Positions 1-8,626 of a stretch of DNA of 64,000 nucleotides are shown one piece after another; within the stretch, counting starts at the first letter, position 1; the number at the start of each line of letters is the position of its first letter. Source of the DNA: Phocaeicola plebeius (GTDB taxonomy: Bacteria; Bacteroidota; Bacteroidia; Bacteroidales; Bacteroidaceae); the NCBI RefSeq assembly GCF_003437535.1, contig NZ_QSQT01000013.1, positions 1 to 64,000 of the forward strand. Reading direction: 5' to 3'. The notes below the pieces were generated by a model that worked only from the letters and a program-made list of their open reading frames with translations, had not been told where the DNA came from and searched no databases. Position numbers and translations under genes: made by a program.

Positions 1-40
1 CGGCAAAGATATAAATTTATCGGATTTACCCCTCAGATTA

Positions 41-1390
41 TTACGTTGACCCAATTTCTTTATTCTTTCTCCAGTAATATATCCAGCCATATATATCGGC
101 TAATGCCCATCCGATAGGGATTGACCACCAGATGCCGTGTACACCAATGGAAGGGATGGCGGCCAGTGTATAGGCTAATACTACTCGGGTTCCTAAAGAG
201 AGAATCGTTAAAATAATGGACATTTCTGGTTTGCAGACGGCTCTGTAGAATCCGTACCATAAAAATAAATATCCAATACCGAGGTAAAAACTGCCTTCTA
301 TCCGCAAGTATTCAGTACCTATACGGATAATTTCCGTTTCTTCTGGAGAAATGAAGATTTGCATCAGTTGTGGTGCAAACAGGAAGATGGCCAGTGAGAG
401 AAGCAGGCAGAAGAGAGTGGTTATTCCAAATGCACTTTTTATACCTTTCAGAATGCGGGCATTTTTGCCGGCTCCGTAGTTTTGTGCAGTGAAAGTAGAG
501 AAGGCGTTCCCGAAATCTTGTACAGGCATATAGGCGAACGAATCAATCTTTACGGCAGCTGTAAAAGCGGCCATGACGGCTGTACCGAAGCTGTTGACCA
601 GACCTTGAACCATGAGGATTCCAAAATTCATGACAGATTGCTGTACGCAAGTCAGTGAGGCGTATGAGAAGACTTGTTTCATGAGCTGCCTGCTGACCTT
701 GAAATCCTTTCTGGAGAGTCTGGTTTCTGGAACCTTTTTCCAGCAATAGAAGCATAAGCCAATGGCCGAAACTGCTTGGGAAATGATGGTCGCAGCCGCA
801 GCTCCTTCTATTCCGTAATGAAGTTTTACAATAAACCATATATCCAGCATAATGTTTAATACCACGGAAATGGCTAAATAAATAAGAGGAGTCAGTGAAT
901 TACCCAATGCACGTAAGAGATACGCGTAGTAATTATAAAGATAAACAAACCAGATTCCCATAAAAATGATTTTCAGGTAGTCGTAGGTCATATCCTGCAA
1001 CTCCTGTGGAGTTTGCATGAGGGTGATAATATCTTGTATATAGTAGCAGGAGAAGGCGAATATAATCAGTGTGGAACTTCCTGTAATCAGCAGGGAAGCA
1101 GCTTGTGTACGTCGCAGGCTTTCGTAATCTTTTGCTCCGTAACGCATGGAGAACAATGCGCTGCATCCCATGCATAATCCGATGAAGATGGAGGTGATAA
1201 AGACCATGAGTGTGTATGAAGAACCCACAGCAGCTAAGGCTTTTGCGCCCAATGTCTTTCCGATGATGAATGTATCGGCAATATTGTATCCTTGCTGGAG
1301 CAAGTTTCCTAAAATAAGTGGATAGGCAAGGTTGAGCATGCTTTGTGTGATACTTCCTGAAGTAAGGTCCTGCGTGCGACTGGTCTGCAT
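41..1390 (-). CDS. MATE family efflux transporter
   Basis: This is a 449-residue polytopic inner-membrane protein of the multidrug and toxin extrusion (MATE) family, which exports cationic drugs or metabolites using Na+ or H+ gradients. About twelve hydrophobic segments form two homologous halves (roughly residues 15-175 and 240-400). The N-terminal half has the family-typical stretch LAYPLILGNLLQQGYNIADT. Length is normal for the family (about 440-460). The gene starts 48 nt after the mrr stop on the same strand, so the two may be co-transcribed. I see no clear TAnnTTTG box in the short gap. The substrate cannot be inferred. A second MATE at 14507-15871 is a diverged paralogue, not a recent duplicate. 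Confidence 0.93.
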   Translation of the reverse strand: MQTSRTQDLTSGSITQSMLNLAYPLILGNLLQQGYNIADTFIIGKTLGAKALAAVGSSYTLMVFITSIFIGLCMGCSALFSMRYGAKDYESLRRTQAASLLITGSSTLIIFAFSCYYIQDIITLMQTPQELQDMTYDYLKIIFMGIWFVYLYNYYAYLLRALGNSLTPLIYLAISVVLNIMLDIWFIVKLHYGIEGAAAATIISQAVSAIGLCFYCWKKVPETRLSRKDFKVSRQLMKQVFSYASLTCVQQSVMNFGILMVQGLVNSFGTAVMAAFTAAVKIDSFAYMPVQDFGNAFSTFTAQNYGAGKNARILKGIKSAFGITTLFCLLLSLAIFLFAPQLMQIFISPEETEIIRIGTEYLRIEGSFYLGIGYLFLWYGFYRAVCKPEMSIILTILSLGTRVVLAYTLAAIPSIGVHGIWWSIPIGWALADIYGWIYYWRKNKEIGST

Positions 1391-1438
1391 AATTTAAGCA
1401 TACAATTTAAAAGTGTGTTTGTGTTGGCACCTAAATAG

Positions 1439-2344
1439 TTATTCTTCAAAATAATCCGTATCGATTTTTTTAAGTTCATATAGTACCTTAGTAGAAACTC
1501 CTAAATTATAGGTTATCATTAAATCTGCTAATTTTTTACCGTCAATTTTGGCTATTTTTACGTTAGATGGATTATATTCTAAAGCCTCACGAGTAAAAGA
1601 AGAGGTGGTTATAAAAACTCCTTTTCTTCCACTTTGACCAGCTAATGCTCCAACAAAACTTTGGAGTTCTCTTCTGCCAACATTATTGCCAATTTGCCAT
1701 CTTTTTGCTTGAATGTGAATAACATCTAATCCCAATTTATCTTCGTCAATGATTCCGTCAATTCCACCGTCTCCAGTTCTTCCAGTGATTTTACCAGCTC
1801 CATATCCCATTTTTACAAGTAAATCTACAACCAGTCTTTCAAAAAATTGAGGGGATTGTTGAAGTACTTTCTCTAATATTTCTTCAGATAAATTTGATTG
1901 GAGTTGTTTATATGTCGAATCAAGGATTTCTTCAGGAGTTTGTTCTGTGAATGATGGCTGTAAGCTTTTTATATTGTTATTATCATTATTTCCTTTTGTG
2001 GAACCTTGTTTCATAAACTCAAGAAATTGATCATAACGATATAAAATATCATTATTAATAATCGTAGGATGTTCTGCTAGTAAATTAACTCCTTCTTGGG
2101 TAATTTGATACTTACCACGAGAGATAACTTTAACTAGTCCAGCTTTCTCTAGATAAAATCTTGCCCAAGATACCCTATTAGAAATAATTGTTTGTTTACC
2201 ACTCGGTAATAATTCTGATTTTTCTTCTTCAGTTAGCTCTAATGTAACTGATAATTTTTCTACGCACTCTTTAGATGTGTGAACTTGATTATCGCTAAGT
2301 AACTGCAGAAGAGGCAGCATACATTCTTGATAGTTGGGTATCAT
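1439..2344 (-). CDS. mrr: Mrr-like type IV restriction endonuclease
   Basis: The 301-residue protein has the architecture of Mrr, which cleaves modified (methylated) foreign DNA. The N-terminal winged-helix region (about 1-95) contains LPSGKQTIISNRVSWARFYL, closely resembling the E. coli Mrr N-terminus. A polar linker (about 112-150) leads to a PD-(D/E)XK nuclease domain (about 160-280) with E169, the GDGGIDG loop (D196 probably catalytic) and QAK at 212-214. All key residues are present and the length matches the family, so it should be active. The gene is visibly more AT-rich than its neighbours and no methylase is adjacent, consistent with a horizontally acquired stand-alone type IV defence nuclease. 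It lies downstream of tRNA-Leu on the same strand. Confidence 0.88.
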   Translation of the reverse strand: MIPNYQECMLPLLQLLSDNQVHTSKECVEKLSVTLELTEEEKSELLPSGKQTIISNRVSWARFYLEKAGLVKVISRGKYQITQEGVNLLAEHPTIINNDILYRYDQFLEFMKQGSTKGNNDNNNIKSLQPSFTEQTPEEILDSTYKQLQSNLSEEILEKVLQQSPQFFERLVVDLLVKMGYGAGKITGRTGDGGIDGIIDEDKLGLDVIHIQAKRWQIGNNVGRRELQSFVGALAGQSGRKGVFITTSSFTREALEYNPSNVKIAKIDGKKLADLMITYNLGVSTKVLYELKKIDTDYFEE

Positions 2345-2474
2345 TGTGTTATTTTATTGTTGTTTTAATTTAATTTCAGCTTCTAATAATAGAACTTTTC
2401 TTGTTCTTTTTTGATTATTCTATTATTAGGTGTATTGAATATTTTTATGGAAGGCTTTATTCAATGTTTTAGTA

Positions 2475-2505
2475 CAAAATTAATTTGTTTGTTATAAATA
2501 TCAAA
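2475..2505 (-). promoter_or_regulatory. Promoter for mrr (TTTG-N19-TAATTTTG)
   Basis: Read on the minus strand, TTTG (2505-2502) is followed after 19 nt by TAATTTTG (2482-2475). Both elements match the Bacteroidetes sigma-ABfr consensus TTTG/TAnnTTTG. It implies a 5' leader of about 120-130 nt before the ATG at 2344. Confidence 0.6.
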
Positions 2506-2573
2506 CAGATAACATCATGTTTTACCTTTCTGAAAATAGTATTTTGAGCAGGTTTTTAATAAATGAATTGTTG

Positions 2574-2627
2574 AAAAAAATAGAGGAATTAGCCTTAAAC
2601 TTTAAATTAAATGGCTAATTCCTCTAT
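2574..2627 (-). terminator. Rho-independent terminator of tRNA-Leu
   Basis: A perfect 14-bp stem (TAGAGGAATTAGCC with GGCTAATTCCTCTA) spans 2581-2627. It is followed on the minus strand by a run of seven T (2580-2574). It lies just past the tRNA 3' end and would stop transcription before mrr. Confidence 0.9.
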
Positions 2628-2631
2628 TTTG

Positions 2632-2713
2632 TGCGCCTGATAGGACTCGAACCTACACGTCTCACGACACCAGATCCTAAGTCTGGCGCGGCTACCAATT
2701 ACGCCACAGGCGC
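2632..2713 (-). tRNA. tRNA-Leu (anticodon UAG)
   Basis: The minus strand folds as a class II tRNA of 82 nt. The acceptor stem is GCGCCTG/CAGGCGC with discriminator A. The anticodon stem is CCAGA/TCTGG around loop CTTAGGA, which gives anticodon UAG. A long variable arm follows, and the T arm carries GGTTCGAGTCC. The long variable arm, A73 and the UAG anticodon identify it as leucine-specific. CCA is not encoded, so it must be added after transcription. Confidence 0.97.
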
Positions 2714-2745
2714 ATGCAGAAATATGTATTTCTGTTTTGCGAGGG

Positions 2746-2777
2746 CAAAGATAGGAAGAATTTTCATATTCTCCAAA
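2746..2777 (-). promoter_or_regulatory. Promoter of tRNA-Leu (TTTG-N20-TATCTTTG)
   Basis: The minus strand has TTTG (2777-2774), a 20-nt spacer, then TATCTTTG (2753-2746): a full match to the Bacteroidetes vegetative promoter. It ends about 32 nt upstream of the tRNA 5' end. The tRNA is therefore transcribed independently of the S41 protease gene upstream. Confidence 0.85.
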
Positions 2778-2786
2778 TACTGCACC

Positions 2787-3812
2787 TTAATTCTTTAACT
2801 TTTTGATGGCGGTTTCGATGATAGTATCTTTTCCTTGCTGCATGTCTTCGCTGGTCATATCTACTTTTACATCCGGTTCGATACCGAATTCCAGCTGGTT
2901 CATGTCGGGGTCGAACATCGGGCTGGCAGAGAAACGGATAGACCATCCGTTGGGAATTTCTGAGCTGAAGGGGAGACCTGAGCCTCCTCCGGTGGTATCT
3001 CCCATAGTCGTTACATTGGGGAATTGACGCATGGTGTTCACAAAGTCGTTTGTGGCACTGTAAGAACGGCGATTGGTTAATACCACTGCCTTCTTCTGCC
3101 AGCGGATACTGTTGGACGGTTCCTGATATACAGGTTCAGGGTCCGAGAAATCATTATGGCCTGGACCTGTTTTATGACGGATGTAGCCGACCAGTACTTT
3201 CTCATTTGTAAACCGTGCGGCCAGTTTCTGTGCTGTAGTCAGGTTGCCTCCTCCGTTATTGCGTACATCGATAATCAGTCCGTCGCAAATCTCCAGTTTC
3301 TTCAGCATCTGGTCCAGGTTTCCGTCGCCGATACCGTCGGAGAAACTTTCACAATAGATGTAACCGATGTTATTTTCCAGAATCTGGTAGGTCAGTCCGG
3401 AGGTAATGATGTAATCCTTTTTCAGGTAGTTGCTCTGGATGCTGTCGCTGAAATTCCGTGGATAAGCATCGAACCATTCCCGGTATTGCGATGTACCCAG
3501 TGAACTGCTCAGGTTGACGTGTCCGTCTCTTAATTCATTGATCATTTCCGACAAGACTTCGAAAAGTGACTCCCAGCTCATGGAGGAAGAAATACGTTTG
3601 GCATAGCGGGCATGCACTTCATCCCAGTCCAGTCCATACGTCTCGTGCTTATAGTCCAAAAAGCAATATTGCTCATCGATGATTTTCCAGAGCGATTCAA
3701 AGTTGGCTTCCGGAGAATTGCCCTGAATGTCTTCCCGTATGCAGGAAGAGAACATGCAGCAGAACAGTGTCAGCAGAAGGCTATATAAGTAGCAATGATA
3801 AATCCGTTTCAT
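2787..3812 (-). CDS. S41 family C-terminal-processing-like peptidase, lipoprotein
   Basis: This 341-residue protein begins with a lipoprotein signal (hydrophobic 8-20, lipobox FSSC with the lipidated cysteine at 24), so it should be anchored in a membrane facing the periplasm or cell surface. The rest is an S41 (tail-specific/CtpA-like) serine peptidase domain. The substrate-strand motif GLIIDVRNNGGG is at about 178-189. LTNRRSYSATNDF is at about 245-257, where S252 is the probable nucleophile. No obvious PDZ domain is visible, as in many Bacteroidetes S41 lipoproteins. It follows the DUF3316 gene by one nucleotide and is probably the last gene of the parC operon. The substrate is unknown. 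Confidence 0.88.
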   Translation of the reverse strand: MKRIYHCYLYSLLLTLFCCMFSSCIREDIQGNSPEANFESLWKIIDEQYCFLDYKHETYGLDWDEVHARYAKRISSSMSWESLFEVLSEMINELRDGHVNLSSSLGTSQYREWFDAYPRNFSDSIQSNYLKKDYIITSGLTYQILENNIGYIYCESFSDGIGDGNLDQMLKKLEICDGLIIDVRNNGGGNLTTAQKLAARFTNEKVLVGYIRHKTGPGHNDFSDPEPVYQEPSNSIRWQKKAVVLTNRRSYSATNDFVNTMRQFPNVTTMGDTTGGGSGLPFSSEIPNGWSIRFSASPMFDPDMNQLEFGIEPDVKVDMTSEDMQQGKDTIIETAIKKLKN

Positions 3813-3813
3813 A

Positions 3814-4662
3814 TCAATAAGGCGTAACGTTTGAAGGCATGGAAATACGGTTCTTCCCTTTCAGCAGGTAGAAGTTTTTCACGATGCCAATCATGAAATC
3901 GTGTGAATAAGTATGGTATTTCAGGTGGTTGACTTTCGCTTGCTGGAGGTCGCAGATGTATCCTACGCGCATGGTGACTTTTCGGATAGGGAAATCAAGT
4001 GTCAGCATCTGTCGGAGCGACGGGTTGTTATGAAGCGAAGTGAACAGCACGTTCTTTCCTTTGTGTCCCAAGGAAAACATTTCGTAGTATGACTGTCCGA
4101 ATTCCGGAGAGAACATGGCTCCCAACAGCGGAAGATTGGCCTGATAGCGTGCTACCAGCGGATAGTTTCCGATACGGAACTTGTAGATGGCCATTCCGGA
4201 TATACCTACACTTCCGTATGCCTTTGCCTGTGCCGGGTTGTTGGAATTGCGTGTGTTGTACACGAATCCCCCGTTCAGGTCAATCATCGGGCCTACCAGC
4301 AGTTTCAGTTGTTCGTTCAGGCGAAACTGATAGTGCAGTGCATAGGTCCAGTTTACAAGTCCGGCATACATATTGGCGGTCTGGCTTGGATTATGTGTAT
4401 ACGATACATTGGCCTGCAACAGATTCTGGGCCGAAACGTTTCCGTTCATTAACCGGGTCATACGCATGTTTTCGCGCAGGATACGAATCTCCGGTCCTTT
4501 GTATTCCAAGGGGGAAAGGTATGTATCGAGCACGTTGCTCATTCCCGCTCCATAGAGTACGGAGCGCATTACGTAACGTGTGGCACGCAGGCTGTCTTCT
4601 TGTGCGTGAAGCGAAAAAGCAGCCCAGCATGCGCAAAGTATAAGGTAAATTCGTAGTTTCAT
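3814..4662 (-). CDS. DUF3316-like secreted/outer-membrane-associated protein
   Basis: A 282-residue protein of unknown function with a signal peptide (about 1-20, ending SLHA|Q). The mature part has many alternating aromatic/polar strands (e.g. YALHYQFRLNEQLKLLVGP), suggesting a beta-rich or small beta-barrel protein. I recognise it as resembling the Bacteroidetes-restricted DUF3316 family, from memory only. It lies 6 nt downstream of the parC stop and one nucleotide before the S41 peptidase start, so the three are probably co-transcribed. The link to topoisomerase IV is likely positional, not functional. Confidence 0.7.
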   Translation of the reverse strand: MKLRIYLILCACWAAFSLHAQEDSLRATRYVMRSVLYGAGMSNVLDTYLSPLEYKGPEIRILRENMRMTRLMNGNVSAQNLLQANVSYTHNPSQTANMYAGLVNWTYALHYQFRLNEQLKLLVGPMIDLNGGFVYNTRNSNNPAQAKAYGSVGISGMAIYKFRIGNYPLVARYQANLPLLGAMFSPEFGQSYYEMFSLGHKGKNVLFTSLHNNPSLRQMLTLDFPIRKVTMRVGYICDLQQAKVNHLKYHTYSHDFMIGIVKNFYLLKGKNRISMPSNVTPY

Positions 4663-4668
4663 ACGGCT

Positions 4669-7314
4669 TTAAAAGAGTTTCATTTGTCCGTCGTCTTCCT
4701 GGCTTTCATCTTCCTCCATGCCGTCTTCTTCCTTTTCTGGCTCTTCCGGCTCCGATTCCGGCATGCGGGTTGGTTCCAGTTCCGTAATTTGGCCGACGGT
4801 ATAAGTTGTCAGTCGCTTACCCTTTGCCTTGAAGCTCTTCACGCCTACAAAGTCACTTGCCTCCAGGATAAGTGCCTCGCGGAAGCTGTCGTGTCCGCCA
4901 AAGTCCACCTGGATACGCGGGTATACCTGACAGGTCAGCAGGATAAGTTGCGTATGCTTGTTGTCTCCCAGGAAATTCTGCTTTTTGGTTGTCGCTTCGA
5001 AGGTGAAGCGTTTCAGGTACGGATAATTCTGCTGGTCGGCATCATAGAGCACAGCTGTCCATACCTTGTCAGGATTGAACTTCTCGATGCAGAGAATTTC
5101 CGGATCGTAATGGTTGCTCAAATCGAAGTTGGTAGTATAGAATTCTCCGTTCTTGTGTACCACTAAGATGCTGTCCTCGCTTTGGAATTCTCCCAGGTAT
5201 TGTCCTCTTCCATCGTAATTGAGTCGGAGCACATCGTGGTCGAACCACACCTTTCTGCCTCCGAGCGTAGAGCCGCCTCGCTGTTTCAAAGAAATCTTGT
5301 GTACCTCAGCTTTGGTCAGCAAGTTACCCATGGATTGTTTCCCCTTGATGTTGATGGTACTGAAATCTCTTTCAAACGTAGGCTTCTTGATGCGGGGCGT
5401 AGGACGCAGCACTACACGGATGACTTCAGCCTCTCCATTCGGATTGGCGGTGAAGTACACGATTTTAGAACCCGGAGTACCTTGCGTTACGTCGTATTCC
5501 CTGTCACGAATGATGGAAGTGACATTGAAACGTTTGATATAATAATAACCTTCCTTTCCGTCACGGTAGATGACGTTATAGATGGTACGCTTGTCGTTTT
5601 TCTTGAATACGTTGACGTACAAGATGTTCTTTCCGACGAACAATTTGTCGGACACGCGAACAATCTTGTATTTACCGTCTTTGTAGAAGATGATTACATC
5701 GTCGATGTCGGAACAGTTGCATACATATTCGTCTTTCTTCAGTCCGGTACCGATGAAACCTTCTTCACGGTTGATATACAGTTTTTCGTTGGCTTCGGCC
5801 ACCTTGGTAGCTACGATAGTATCGAAGTTGCGTATTTCCGTGCGGCGCGGGAAGTTCTTACCATACTTCTCTTTCAGGCATTGATACCAATCGATGGTAT
5901 ATTCCGTGATGTGCGCCAGGTGATTGTCTATCTCTTCCAGTTCCGCTTTCAGGCGTGCGATGAACTCATCCGCCTTGTCTTTGTTGAACTTCAGGATACG
6001 CGCCATCTTGATTTCCATCAGGCGGAGAATGTCTTCCTTGGTCACTTCGCGTACGAACTGCGGATAGTAAGGCGTCAGGCGTTCGTCGATGTGCTCGCAA
6101 GCCGCATCCATGGAGTCAGCCCGTTCGAACTGCTTGTCTTTATAGATACCTTCCTCGATGAAGATTTTTTCCAGCGAAGCAAAGTGCAAGGTTTCCAGTG
6201 TTTCGTCCCGTTGTATCTCCAGTTCCTTGCGTAACAGTGCCAGCGTATTGTCGACCGACTTCTTCAGCACCTTGCTCACTGAAAGGAAATGAGGCTTCTT
6301 GTTGTCGATGACGCAGCAGTTGGGTGAGATGTTCACCTCGCAGTCTGTAAAGGCATACAAGGCATCCAGTGTCTTGTCGGACGATACACCAGGAGTAAGG
6401 TGTACTAAGATTTCTACCTTTCCGGCCGTGTTGTCGTCCACCTTTCTTACCTTGATTTTTCCCTTCTCGATGGCTTTCAGGATGGAGTCAATCAACGAAG
6501 ACGTAGTCTTTCCGTAGGGGATTTCACTGATACAAAGTGTCTTGTTGTCAATCTTGGAGATTTTGGCACGTACGCGTACTACGCCCCCTCGCTCGCCGTC
6601 GTTGTAGCGTGACACATCAATCGAACCACCCGTCTGAAAATCCGGATAAAGCTGGAACTCTTCTCCGTGCAGGTAGGCGATGGCTGCATCGCACAGTTCA
6701 TTGAAGTTATGTGGAAGAATCTTGGAGGAAAGTCCCACGGCAATACCTTCTACCCCCTGGGCCAGCAGCAGCGGGAATTTGACCGGCAGTGTGACCGGCT
6801 CTCGGTTTCTGCCGTCATAGGAAGCCTGCCATTCAGTCGTTTTCGGGTTGAACACCACATCCAGCGCAAACTTGGAAAGCCGGGCTTCGATGTAACGGGG
6901 AGCAGCTGCACTGTCGCCCGTCAGGATGTTACCCCAGTTTCCCTGGCAGTCAATGAGTAAGTCCTTTTGTCCCAATTGTACAAGGGCATCCCCGATAGAA
7001 GCATCTCCGTGAGGGTGGAACTGCATGGTGTGTCCCACAATGTTGGCCACCTTGTTGTAGCGTCCGTCGTCCAGCCGTTTCATGGAGTGGAGAATACGTC
7101 GCTGCACCGGTTTCAATCCGTCGTTGATATGGGGTACGGCACGTTCCAGGATAACGTACGAAGCATAGTCCAGAAACCAGTTCTGGTACATGCCACTCAA
7201 CTGGTGCTTTACTGCCTCGTCAGTGGTCGATACCGGTTTGTAGTCAGAGTGTTCTTCTTTCTCGGGCAAGTTTGCCATTTCCTTTTCGTCCTTGTCAAAA
7301 GTATCTTCGCTCAT
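4669..7314 (-). CDS. parC: DNA topoisomerase IV subunit A (ParC-type)
   Basis: The 881-residue type IIA topoisomerase A subunit cuts and rejoins DNA to decatenate chromosomes together with ParE. The winged-helix domain carries the catalytic tyrosine in SAAAPRYIEARLS (Y141) with the preceding arginine. The DGLKPVQRRIL motif near residue 65 and a coiled-coil tower (about 350-490) follow. The C-terminal third forms a beta-pinwheel region, and the protein ends in a very acidic tail (about 850-878). GyrA is excluded with moderate confidence because the canonical GyrA box is not evident and the annotation of such proteins in Bacteroides is ParC. It heads a probable operon with the DUF3316 and S41 genes. 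Confidence 0.9.
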   Translation of the reverse strand: MSEDTFDKDEKEMANLPEKEEHSDYKPVSTTDEAVKHQLSGMYQNWFLDYASYVILERAVPHINDGLKPVQRRILHSMKRLDDGRYNKVANIVGHTMQFHPHGDASIGDALVQLGQKDLLIDCQGNWGNILTGDSAAAPRYIEARLSKFALDVVFNPKTTEWQASYDGRNREPVTLPVKFPLLLAQGVEGIAVGLSSKILPHNFNELCDAAIAYLHGEEFQLYPDFQTGGSIDVSRYNDGERGGVVRVRAKISKIDNKTLCISEIPYGKTTSSLIDSILKAIEKGKIKVRKVDDNTAGKVEILVHLTPGVSSDKTLDALYAFTDCEVNISPNCCVIDNKKPHFLSVSKVLKKSVDNTLALLRKELEIQRDETLETLHFASLEKIFIEEGIYKDKQFERADSMDAACEHIDERLTPYYPQFVREVTKEDILRLMEIKMARILKFNKDKADEFIARLKAELEEIDNHLAHITEYTIDWYQCLKEKYGKNFPRRTEIRNFDTIVATKVAEANEKLYINREEGFIGTGLKKDEYVCNCSDIDDVIIFYKDGKYKIVRVSDKLFVGKNILYVNVFKKNDKRTIYNVIYRDGKEGYYYIKRFNVTSIIRDREYDVTQGTPGSKIVYFTANPNGEAEVIRVVLRPTPRIKKPTFERDFSTINIKGKQSMGNLLTKAEVHKISLKQRGGSTLGGRKVWFDHDVLRLNYDGRGQYLGEFQSEDSILVVHKNGEFYTTNFDLSNHYDPEILCIEKFNPDKVWTAVLYDADQQNYPYLKRFTFEATTKKQNFLGDNKHTQLILLTCQVYPRIQVDFGGHDSFREALILEASDFVGVKSFKAKGKRLTTYTVGQITELEPTRMPESEPEEPEKEEDGMEEDESQEDDGQMKLF

Positions 7315-7346
7315 ATTAAAATGGTTCCTATGTAAAGAGATTCGGG

Positions 7347-7378
7347 CAAAGTTACTGAATAATTCTGTGTGGCGGAAA
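7347..7378 (-). promoter_or_regulatory. Probable promoter of the parC operon (TTTC-N20-TAACTTTG)
   Basis: On the minus strand TAACTTTG (7354-7347) fits the -7 consensus. TTTC (7378-7375) sits exactly 20 nt upstream, one mismatch from TTTG. Leader length to the ATG at 7314 is about 25-30 nt. Confidence 0.6.
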
Positions 7379-7440
7379 TAATTGACTTACAATTCTTACC
7401 TATGAAAAGGGCATTTTTGAAGAAATTTCTTGGTGTAAAT

Positions 7441-7533
7441 ACCTCGACACGTACGTGACGAGATGTTGACACGAAGGTGACGAGACCTTGACACGAACGT
7501 GATGAGGGCTTCGCACGTACGTGTCGAGGTAAG
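7441..7533 (+). repeat. 22-bp-period palindromic repeat array 1
   Basis: Four units of exactly 22 bp begin at 7446, 7468, 7490 and 7512. They share a core close to the palindrome CACGTACGTG (variants CACGAAGGTG and CACGAACGTG), joined by GAGATGTT-like spacers. The whole array is bounded by a perfect 17-bp inverted repeat: ACCTCGACACGTACGTG at 7441-7457 and its complement at 7514-7530. It is much richer in CpG than its surroundings. It lies between the parC promoter and the 3' end of the ABC-2 permease gene, and no protein of interest reads through it. Function is unknown. It belongs with the arrays at 23987 and 58105. Confidence 0.85.
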
Positions 7534-7552
7534 ATGGCAAGCACGTTTGGGC

Positions 7553-8614
7553 TTATTGCTGCTTGCGGTAGCTGCGTATGGCCCATGCATAGAGCAGAAG
7601 GGCAAAGGACGAAAGTACGGAAAGCTGGAAACCGATGTCACAGATGCCGCTTCCCTTCAGGTAGACCATGCGCATGATTTCCATAAAGTAGCGCAACGGA
7701 TTGAAGTAGGTGATGCCTTGTGCCCACTCCGGCATGCTGCTGATGGGGGTAAACAGTCCGCTCATCAGGATGAAAATCAGCATGCAGAACCACATGACGA
7801 ACATGGCCTGCTGCATGGTGGAAGAGTAATTGGATATGACCAGCCCCAGTCCCGACATGACCAGTGCGAAAATCAGGGTGGCCAGGTAAATGGTCAGTAC
7901 GTTTCCTGCCGGAGTTAATCCGTACACCAGCCAGGCCAACAGCATGCACAGGTTCAGTACCACAAACCCGATGGCCCAATAAGGCAACAGTTTGGCAAGG
8001 GTGAAGGTAAAGCGGCTGACCGGACTCACGTTGATTTGTTCGATGGTACCCGCTTCCTTTTCACTTACTACGTTCAGGGCAGGCAGAAAGCCACAGAGCA
8101 GGACCAGTATCATGGTCATCAGTGCAGGAACCATGAATACTTTATAGTTCAGGTAAGGATTGAAACGGTAGCGGACAGAATCTTGCGAAGAAGACGGATT
8201 GAGTATCTGTTGCAGGTAAGCGCTGCCCAGTCCGCCCTTTGTACCGTTGACGGTATTGACTGCAATGAGTGCCGCTGGACTTTGTCCGTTGGCTTGCGCT
8301 TTCTCAAAGCCGCGTGGAATTTCCAGCAGCATGTCGGCCTGGTCTTTCTCGATGGCTTGCAGGCCTTGTGCGTAGGACGGAGGAAGTGCCGTCAGTTGAA
8401 AATAACGGGAAGCTTCGATACGGTGTACTAGCCTTTCGGAAGAAGGACTGCGGTCGTTATCGATGACGGCAATGCGCAGGTTCTCTATTTCCAGTGTGGC
8501 GGCCCAGGGCATAACCAGCATCATCATGCAGGGGAAAAGCAGGATGAGGCGGGGCAGGAAACTGTTGCGTTTCAACTGCTTGAATTCTTTTTCTATCAGG
8601 TAACGTAACATCAT
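7553..8614 (-). CDS. ABC-2 type efflux permease (YbhR-like)
   Basis: A 353-residue ABC-2 membrane subunit. It has one transmembrane helix near the N-terminus (about 22-42), a large periplasmic loop (about 43-165) and five more helices in the C-terminal half. PALNVVSEKEAGTIEQINVSPVSR (about 183-206), broken here only for reading, is the conserved cytoplasmic segment of ABC-2 exporters. It starts 12 nt after the sister permease and is the last gene of the five-gene efflux operon. It probably forms a heterodimeric channel with that permease, driven by the tandem ATPase. The substrate is unknown; YbhFSR-type pumps are linked to drugs and cations. Confidence 0.88.
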   Translation of the reverse strand: MMLRYLIEKEFKQLKRNSFLPRLILLFPCMMMLVMPWAATLEIENLRIAVIDNDRSPSSERLVHRIEASRYFQLTALPPSYAQGLQAIEKDQADMLLEIPRGFEKAQANGQSPAALIAVNTVNGTKGGLGSAYLQQILNPSSSQDSVRYRFNPYLNYKVFMVPALMTMILVLLCGFLPALNVVSEKEAGTIEQINVSPVSRFTFTLAKLLPYWAIGFVVLNLCMLLAWLVYGLTPAGNVLTIYLATLIFALVMSGLGLVISNYSSTMQQAMFVMWFCMLIFILMSGLFTPISSMPEWAQGITYFNPLRYFMEIMRMVYLKGSGICDIGFQLSVLSSFALLLYAWAIRSYRKQQ

Positions 8615-8626
8615 AGGCTTGGCGGT

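Noticed and set aside
2632..2713. Prophage or island attachment site at tRNA-Leu
   Set aside because: No second copy of the tRNA 3' end and no integrase in the window.
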